A DNA stretch of 64,000 nt from Maratus speciosus (taxonomy: Eukaryota; Arthropoda; Arachnida; Araneae; Salticidae). The position numbers were made by a program, and so were the translations under genes. The number at the start of each line of letters is the position of its first letter. Position 1 is the stretch's first letter. The notes beneath the pieces were generated by a model. That model was not told where the DNA came from and did no database searches. It worked only from the letters and a program-made list of their open reading frames with translations. Below are positions 56,561 through 64,000 of the stretch, one piece after another. The stretch spans positions 617,775,800 through 617,839,799 of the forward strand of contig OZ010791.1 in NCBI GenBank assembly GCA_963932465.1, written 5' to 3'.

Positions 56561-57144
56561 AGAATTGGTCCTGTCAAAAACTTGTCAATATAAAAGTTGT
56601 AGATAATATTAAGAAGATTTAAAATAAATTTAAGTGAATTTGATATCTTGTGAATTGACGAAGTTAGGAACTTTTTTCTTCTTAGAATTATATTTTTTTC
56701 GCCACTTGAGGCCATTTTTAATGATATCAATAAATCTGTCATACATAAATTTTTTGGCCCTTTTTTTAGAAGTAATAATAACTTTAAACTGATTCGATAT
56801 GTATCACAATTAGGAAGTTGTTTTTTTTCTGTTTTCATAAAAACCCTCCCCATTTCCACCCTCTTGGTCTGATTTTGCCCATTAACGAAATTGACCGAGA
56901 TTTTCTGTCCCTTGATTTTGTGTGACAGTTTGGGAGAGATTTGTGGAGAATTATGGAAGTTATCGTGTCCATAAAAAAGTTATATATATAGAGGGAGATA
57001 GATAAATAGATAGATACATAAAGTTTTGAACTAGGGGGTGGTTTTGGGTTCTAGGGGTCATGATCGGCGCAGATCTGCAATTTTTTTTTCAGAAATTCCA
57101 ACATAGGGGAAAATGTAATAGGTAGTATTTCTTACAAAATCTAC

Positions 57145-57181
<37 letters not shown>

Positions 57182-57517
57182 AGGTGTGTGTTATTTTGCC
57201 GACTATACATTTTAAAGTAAAAAGTATTTGTTACTACTCAGCCACCCTGGAGCGTGAATAAAATATGCAAATAAGGCTTTTTTTCCTATTATTGTCATTA
57301 TTTTGAATTAAATTCTATGTTGCGTAGTTTTATCTTTACTTTCTGCATTTGAAAAAACATCAATGAATTTTTCTGTTATATTAAATGTACAGTAACGGGG
57401 GTGGGGGGGGGGGGGAATCCGGTAAAGTCTTAATGAATTTTTATATTCCAGTTTTTGACCTGTTCAAAATTTCGTCGTTTTATATCAATAAATGTCTTAA
57501 ATTGTAACACAGTTCTT
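56561..57517. other. Intergenic sequence with simple repeats
   Basis: Contains a GATA-like microsatellite (56994-57018), a poly-A run of about 33 (57148-57180) and a G run near 57400-57412. Nothing else recognised. Confidence 0.5.
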
Positions 57518-57521
57518 TTAA

Positions 57522-58265
57522 GGGGTCTCGGGACTCTTAAAATCGGAAAAAAAGGAAGAAAAGAGAACAATTTCAACTTTTAATATCTTAAAATGTATGT
57601 AGTTTTAAAATGCAATTTTTATTGAGATGAAAGATATACAAAAGTACGTTCTTTCATTTATATCTTTAAAAAATTGCAAGGTACAGAATTAGCATTTACA
57701 GGGGGCTCCAAACTGTCAGATATTTGGCGAGCAGAAAATTGTTATAATAGCTTACGTGCACGATTACAAAATAAATATTGCAACTAGAATGAAAATTTTG
57801 GTGCCTACTTATACAACAGATTGTAATAATTATCCTGAACCTAAATAAATTTGTATTTAAATCTTTTTTTCTATTTTTAATACAAGGTTGTATCTAACTA
57901 ATACAAAATTTTGAAAAACACCTTTTTTTTTTTTTTTTTTTGATCAATAAAAGGGAAATTTTAGGTTCAGTTAATACAGATTAACATGAAACATATGTTT
58001 TGAAAATTTTATGAAAAAATATTTAGAAGTTTTTGAGATACCGTGCGCGTTACGCACAAAAACATCATTTGGAGAAAAATCACTTCAAAGTTTCGGAAAC
58101 GCCGCTTCAGCTATTGAGCTGGTATAATTCTAAAAGCCATGACTTCTGTTCTAATGGGAATTTCAAGGAAACCATTATATCAAAATATTCAGAAAAGCGA
58201 GGAGTTTAACATCTAAAAAAATTAAAATTTCAAAAATTTTAAAGCTTTAAGAGTCCTGAGACCCC
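57522..58265. mobile_element. 744 bp TTAA-flanked element (piggyBac-like MITE)
   Basis: Ends GGGGTCTCGGGACTCTTAAA and, inverted, GGGGTCTCAGGACTCTTAAA (one mismatch in 20). TTAA is at 57518-57521 and 58266-58269. The interior has no transposase; it includes GTGCGCGTTACGCAC, a small hairpin. Confidence 0.8.
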
Positions 58266-58269
58266 TTAA

Positions 58270-58942
58270 TGAAATATCGTTCATTTATTTGAATCTATAC
58301 TTTGCACAGTATAACAGTTCTGAGCCTTAACATGACAGAAACCAAATTAGTTACAGTAATATGGAATGCAATAATACCTTGCGAGCTATTATAACACTGC
58401 AATTTTCTCTCACACGTGTAATAGACTGTTTTCGAGACCTGCTTTTTAACCTACCCTTTTTTAATGCACTTTTTTGAGAGATGAGTGCTAAGAGTTTAAG
58501 AAATATGTCTTAAACTTTTCGCATTAAAGCATAACGGTCTTGCCCATAAAACTTTATGATCGTTCAAGAAGACTGCATGGAGATTTAATAGTTAACGACG
58601 TCGTAGACTGCGTTCAAGTTTAAAATTATGGCAGTTACGTCTCTAGCAGGTGAAGTACGTTTAACGTATAGCTGTGTGAAAGATTTTATCACAAAAACAG
58701 GAAAGAAGAAAAGTATATGCTGGTAAGAAAAAAAAAAAAAATTTCAAAGAGGGAAAAAAATAAGAATTAAATTGATATATTATAGAAAAAAAAAGGGTGA
58801 CGTCTGCCCAGACGAAATGTCAAGAGCACAGAGATAATGTTCATTTTAGACAGGTTTTCTTCTTTAGAGAATACACCTTTTATTATAATGCAAACATTTT
58901 TAATAGTCTCAGTTGTAATTGTATTTCCTACTAGCTGACCGC
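58270..58942. other. Intergenic sequence, nothing recognised
   Basis: AT-rich sequence with A runs near 58725-58745. No gene seen. Confidence 0.45.
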
Positions 58943-59005
58943 AGCAGGGTTGTCAGTTTGACTTCAATTTTTATTCAGAAATTTGGAGTTAATACCAGAA
59001 ATAAA

Positions 59006-59410
59006 GAATAGTAAATAAACAATAAGTACGGCTAATCAGTGTATACAATACTATATTTAAAAATCTATAATTAAAATCACATACTACTCACAATAATAAA
59101 TTACAAATATATTCCAACAGTTCCGGAAACTTGTTCTTCTTCAAGGAAGTATCCAGGAGAAACTAACAGTTTCGGACAATGAAAACTTGTCCTTCATCAG
59201 AGAAATATCCAGTAACCTTAAGAGAAAATAACCTTAGTTAGTTTCTCCTGGACATTTCCCTGATGAAGGACAAGTTTTCATTGTCCGAAACTGTTGGAAT
59301 ATATTTGTATTTTATTATCGTGAGCAATATGTGATTTTAATTATGGATTTTTAAATATATTGTATACACTGATTAGCCGTACTTATTGTTTGTTTATTGT
59401 AACACAGTGT
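59006..59410. repeat. Fold-back repeat with hammerhead-like motifs
   Basis: Arms of ~170 bp (TAAACAATAAGTACGGCTAA, TCAGTGTATACAATA, AAATATATTCCAACAG) are reverse complements. The plus copy of a hammerhead-like core is at 59260-59291: CTGATGA, GGACAA stem, TTTTCA loop, TTGTCC, GAAAC. The minus-strand copy is at 59200-59169. A decayed second core follows on the left arm (CTTGAAGAAGAACAAG, minus strand, 59153-59130). Penelope-like elements and related repeats carry such ribozymes; no ORF is present. Confidence 0.55.
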
Positions 59411-59457
59411 AATCAGTTCTTTTATTACTAAAGAATAGTATGTTATGCTTTATTTAA

Positions 59458-60137
59458 CCCTTAACTGCCCATGGTATCATTTATGATACCATCAGTGTTC
59501 CCCGATTCAGTGGATTTTTTTATTCCCATTTTCCGTTATTCACATCAGAAATTTAAAATGAAAAATTTTGATTTATTTAATAACAGACATTTCGTTATTA
59601 AAATAACCGAAATTTACTACTTAGATTTTTCTGCTATGAATTCTGATTCTCTGAATTACGCAATTTCTGGAACGCATTCTACCCTGGGTGTTGCCATCGA
59701 AATACTCAAGGCCTGAGGACACGAGTTGTGACGTCATCACTAATGGACCGACTTCTCACTAGTGTTGGATCTCACACCGGAAATTTTTGAATAGCAATTT
59801 TCTTTTCTTTTCTTTGTGGGATATCTATCATCTTATAAAACAATACCAACTATTTAAACTTACTGGTGAGAATTCGGAATCCCTAAATAAAGATTCAGTT
59901 AGATGCGGAATGTCACAATGTTGCCTCATCTGGCTGATTTGTTATTGAAGTATTCCAAATTCTCACCAGTAAGTTTAAATAGTTAGTATTGTTTTATAAG
60001 ATGATACATATTCCTAAAATAAAATAAAATTGCTATTCAAATTTTTCCGGTGAGAATTCGGTCGACTAGTGATGACGTCACAACTGGAGTCCTCAGGCCT
60101 TGAGTATTTCGATGGCAATGCCCTGGGCCTTTAAGGG
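59458..60137. mobile_element. 680 bp TTAA-flanked element (piggyBac-like MITE)
   Basis: It begins CCCTTAACTGCCCATGG and ends GGGCCTTTAAGGG, with TTAA at 59454-59457 and 60138-60141. Further inverted blocks (CGAAATACTCAAGGCCTGAG, TTGTGACGTCATCACTA, ACTATTTAAACTTACTGG, ATCATCTTATAAAACAATAC) make most of it fold back on itself. An 81-codon frame at 59471 is a shadow. Confidence 0.78.
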
Positions 60138-60261
60138 TTAATGAGAGACGTTTAGCGATCACATAAAGTCAAATTTCTGATTTCGAAATTTCCGGTGTGA
60201 AGTTGAAATTTCGGATTAAAATTGGAGGTCAAACTGGCAACACTGGACCGCAGGATTAGTA

Positions 60262-61118
60262 AATATCCAATATTTTCAAAATAGTCAACTTAATGCTGAT
60301 TATAAATATTTTCAGAGTTAATATAAATTAGAAACTAAAACATATTGCACTTAACATTAAAACTTAATAAATCAATATCTCAAATGCATTTTTTCCCCAC
60401 GTACGACAAAACTGAAGATGAATTAATCGAAAACAGAAATAATGTTCTCAAAAGCTGAACAATTTGCTTTTAAACTCATCAAAATACAAACTATAGGAGA
60501 AGAAATCAAGAAGATTTTATATTTTATACAACAAAATAATAATAAAAAAAAATCATGCGCCAAACATAGATTACGAAACACTTTCCAACGCATTCAGAAT
60601 AATGTAACAAAACTTCGCCGTTTAATAAGTTAAAATATTATATCTAATTCAACTCTATGGAAACGCATAACTCGTTTGAAAATCAAATTTCAGATGGTCC
60701 CATCTACATTCGGAAAATTATCCGAATTCTTTGATCAGCACTGTATATATTGTATTGCCCTATTGTATAGTAATCATCTAGTAATGAAATTCAGTGATTT
60801 ATATCAATTTCAATACATTTAAAATAGCGTAATGTTATTAAAATACACTGCAATCGATTTTTCCCCATTGACTATAATGCAACGGTATTTTTTGGAGTGC
60901 CCCTGTAAATGAACTATTAATCCCACATACTTCATATACAATACCAAACATGCTTTGGTAACTCTAAATAACCTTTATCAATTGCATGAAATTCCGTTTC
61001 TATTTACGGGAGTTAGAGCGAATACAGACCGAATGCATAAACACATTTCAACTTCGTTGGAAAGTGTTAAAAAAGAAAAAAAATATTAAAAAATTTGTAC
61101 AAGTATGTCTCTTTTTTA
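60262..61118. other. Intergenic sequence, nothing recognised
   Basis: AT-rich. A 63-codon frame at 60442-60633 (Lys/Gln-rich) has no recognisable features. Confidence 0.45.
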
Positions 61119-61556
61119 GGTGCGTTCGTAATTATATAAATACGTAGCACCTGTAGTCGTCGTTTGGTCCGGTCCGTCTGTCTGTCCGCATATCACAGCG
61201 CAAAAACTACCAAACCGAATGGTTTGGAATTTTATATATATAATCGTTGCAGAATTTTGTCGAGTCACTTCAAATTTTATGTAAATCGAATCAAAACTTA
61301 AAAAGATATTAATAAAATTTTCGTCATTCTATTAAATCCTACCATACGTCAGGAATTCAATGATATCCGATAATAGGTCATGATTCTAGGTTGCCATGGT
61401 GATGACGTCCTATTTAAGATGGAGTCCTATTATTTCCTGATATTACTGATACAGAATCGTAATACATTTTGTATTCATGCATTTTTGCATAAGAGTGCAA
61501 CAGCTATTGCACCAAGATCTGAATATTTATGAAACTAGTTATAGTACGAACGCACC
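61119..61556. mobile_element. 438 bp TIR element
   Basis: Starts GGTGCGTTCGTAATTATA and ends, inverted, GGTGCGTTCGTACTATAAC. The interior holds a TCTGTCTGTCC tract followed by GCGCAAAAACTACC, resembling the TGTCTGTC-flanked module of the 3.5 kb units. No target duplication was established and no coding sequence is present. Confidence 0.6.
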
Positions 61557-62896
61557 AATTGTGCCACGTTTGACGTATAATTTCCGACTTTTTCATTCCT
61601 TTATCTGTTGTAGAATTTAAACTAACTAAACCAGAGCACGAAAAAGTTCTTTCTAATGAAGCTGGAAATAACTGGTTATCTAAATTAGACAGTTTAGATT
61701 TCAACGGCTGTTCTAAATTAATATTGTCCCACGTACATTTAAAAATTCTGCTTCGAAGGTAAAGTTTAGAGATAATATGTAATTTTTTTTCAATTTTGGT
61801 AAAAAGTCACTGCCACAGATTCTTTGTATACAGAATGACACAATCAGTAACACTTGAAAAATTCATTTACATTTGATTCGACTGAAAATGTCAAAAATAT
61901 CATGCACAATGACATTTTGAAAATAAATTATACACAATATGTGTAAAAAGTACCCGAAATTGTTAAATAAAACACAAAAAAATAATTTATTCACCAAAAT
62001 TTATTTTGTCGCTGCTGGACAGATAGTTACACCTGTTTATTTTCTATTTAATTTATATCCCAAAATTGTTAATTGGTCCAAATCATCCAAGCAACCTCAT
62101 AGCAAATTGGTATATAATTTTATATACCTTAGATAAATTCAAATAATATTAGTGATCGTAATTACATAATTCTAGTAGAAGAGCAACGCGAAGCATTAAT
62201 AAAATTAAATTAAAATTCGCGTCGAAATGTAACTATTAAATTTAAATAATTACGAATAAAATTAAGAGTTTGCGTTGTGAATTATTTAGACGAACTCTTC
62301 CACTTATGAATTAAACTAAAATTTAAGCTGTAAAAATAAATTGACACACCTTAAACATTATCAATTAAATAATTACAGAAACTTTTTAAAACTTGATTAA
62401 ATATTTTATTTACATTGAACACAACTATATACAGAAAAAACATAATATTAATTCAAAAAATAGAAAGCAACACTTTTGTTTGCTTCTCATTATTTTATGT
62501 ATATTTAATCTTTAAAAAAAAGACAATATTTTCATATACTCTAATTATTATATTTGTTTCTTTTTGCTAAAAGAATAATTCTCATTCATTTTTTTAATTA
62601 CCTTAATTTTATTTAATTATCGGTTTTGTCGGATCTCAGATTACTCTCTACCATAAAATATCAGAAAAGCATTTTTATGATTTTTCATATGATCTTAAGT
62701 GGTAAAAGAAAAAATTTAAAGTAGTACCTTTTTTTAATATACGGGATGGTGGCCTTTATTCATCAAATTCAGAGTTGTCGCGTTGCTTAGGATCATATTC
62801 ATATGTCATCCGGAATTCGCTTTGAATCAGAGCGGCATCATCGGGATGGCAGGATGCATAGCTACGGACCTCTGTAGAATAATCCTCTTTATTTTA
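61557..62896. other. Intergenic sequence, nothing recognised
   Basis: AT-rich sequence without supportable features. Confidence 0.5.
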
Positions 62897-63053
62897 ACAT
62901 CAGGAAGACATCCTCAATTTGGCTTGCTTAGGCTCACTCCGATATGTACATCAGGAAGACATCCTCAATTAGGCTTGATTAGGCTCACTCCGATATGTAC
63001 ATCAGGAAGACATCCTCAATTAGGCTCGCTTAGGCTCTCTCCGATATGTACAT
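62897..63053 (+). repeat. 51 bp minisatellite, three units
   Basis: Three units of ACATCAGGAAGACATCCTCA..GGCT..TTAGGCTC(A/T)CTCCGATATGT start at 62897, 62948 and 62999. The period is a multiple of three, so a frame (62783-63151, 122 codons) stays open through it and reads a 17-residue repeat (TSGRHPQLG..RL.PIC). No protein family recognised; I treat it as a repeat rather than a gene. Confidence 0.75.
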
Positions 63054-64000
63054 CTCGCCTGGGCATTACTCGGGCTTTTTTTGATTCATTGCACGGGCTT
63101 TCAGGAGAGCTCCTGCGTCCTCTACGTCTTTTTTCAGACTCTCTTTTTTAAACCTTATTCTTCTTGCACACCAATTCCTGCAGTGGGTGGAACTATTTTT
63201 GTCTAGTCCACTGTTATTGGATGTGAGAAGATTTTTTATTATACTTCGATAGGCCTATTAGCTAACAGTCTGCAAATGGCCCCTTACATATACTTTAATA
63301 TTATTATCTGCCTCAAAGTTTGGGTGGTCTGAAAAGCCATAAATTTATCCCAACACTTTTATTGAGGCCATAAATTTATTCCAACGTTTTTATTATTTTA
63401 CGATTTCTAATTATACACCACTTTCCATTGGCTTGTCATAAAACGACACCATGGCGTCTGGCTATTGTTGTTGTCTGAGATCCGAACTCTATTCAACATT
63501 ATACATTCATTTTACAATACAACAATTTTTTAAAAATATATATTTAATATTTAAAATCAACTTAATAATTTTTGTATGAACTTACACTCCTATTTTACTT
63601 AAATATATAAACATTATAATTTTACACTCATAATTATATTTTATAAAAAATATTTATACAAACAGAAATAACAAATTACGCAATTTTACTTTGATTTAAC
63701 CAACATGGTGCGGGAACATATCATAGTTATATGTTGCCCAGCATCTCTCCCGGTGTCAGAAAAAAAAAATAAAAACTGATTGCTGGTTTTATTTTTTTTG
63801 TAAAGCTTAAAGGAATGTACGTGTCCATATGACTGTGTATCTACACAGTTTTTGAACTAAGTCTGTAAAGTTCAATTATCAATGGTTCTGGTATATTTTA
63901 TAAGAAGTTCTTCTATTTTTCATAACAGAAAGTTCAACACATGATAGCATAGTTGTCTGTTGACATTCACATTTATAGAAGACCTCTGTACTGAAAATCA
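63054..64000. other. Intergenic sequence, nothing recognised
   Basis: AT-rich; the slightly GC-richer stretch at 63705-63760 has no recognised identity. Confidence 0.45.

Larger units (their letters stand above)
58943..60248. mobile_element. TIR element hosting two nested insertions
   Basis: The left end GGGTTGTCAGTTTGACTTCA and, inverted, AGTGTTGCCAGTTTGACCTCC continue as ~65 bp arms (CAATTTTTATTCAGAAATTT against CAATTTTAATCCGAAATTTC). The original element was only a few hundred bp. It now contains the fold-back repeat (59006-59410) and the TTAA element (59458-60137). No target duplication was established. Confidence 0.55.

Noticed and set aside
56428..56859. 143-codon minus-strand frame
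   Set aside because: It starts in AT-rich low-complexity sequence and ends in a GC-shifted repeat; no domain, no splice or promoter context.

Overview
The window looks like a heavily transposon-loaded, AT-rich stretch of an animal genome, most likely an arthropod and perhaps a chelicerate. Evidence: an IR/DR-type Tc1 element, a Ty1/copia element of animal type, a spliced C2H2 zinc-finger gene whose second half resembles a ZAD domain, a eukaryotic tRNA-Asn, several MITE families, and no prokaryotic gene organisation. The species assignment is inference. I see no clear single-copy host gene; nearly everything recognisable is, or sits inside, a mobile element.

1-9 kb holds small non-autonomous DNA elements: two adjacent TTAA-flanked MITEs, two TA-flanked palindromic MITEs, and a Helitron-5'-end-like repeat in inverted copies around a 1.69 kb Tc1 element whose transposase is broken. 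9.2-20.85 kb is a direct tandem duplication of a ~3.5 kb modular repeat. Unit A (9203-17290) was later entered by a 4.57 kb degraded hAT element (10821-15388, 8 bp TSD); unit B (17299-20842) keeps the empty site. 21.75-27.68 kb is a pogo/Tigger-like MITE split by a nearly complete copia element on the minus strand, with 578 bp LTRs differing at four positions and gag-pol carrying three lesions.

31.4-52.7 kb is the most remarkable part. A CpG-rich repeat is present as an uninterrupted copy (31372-32929) and as a second copy split in two (34110-34486 and 51261-52680). Between the halves lies a 16.8 kb near-perfect palindrome (34487-51260) flanked by ACGTCA on both sides. It therefore looks like a giant fold-back mobile element. 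Each ~6 kb arm carries subterminal ~150 bp tandem repeats, a tRNA-Asn(GTT) gene, a short repeat-bearing ORF, and a three-exon C2H2 zinc-finger gene segment with intact splice sites. The left arm alone contains a very young LTR retroelement (35614-40325; LTRs identical by eye, TATA duplication) coding for one long protein: SAP-like motif, Gag, two zinc knuckles, retropepsin and a membrane tail, with no reverse transcriptase or integrase.

52.7-64 kb holds a head-to-head pair of tRNA-derived SINEs, a second copy of the 570 bp palindromic MITE, a diverged third relative of the 3.5 kb repeat ending in a Helitron-like hairpin plus CTAGT, two TTAA-flanked (piggyBac-like) MITEs, a fold-back repeat with hammerhead-ribozyme-like cores on both arms, another TIR element and a 51 bp minisatellite.

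Because many elements are nested, the relative order of several insertions can be read directly: hAT after the 3.5 kb duplication, Gag-only LTR element after palindrome formation, copia after pogo, Tc1 after the Helitron-like repeat. All identities were judged by eye; no alignments or database searches were run.
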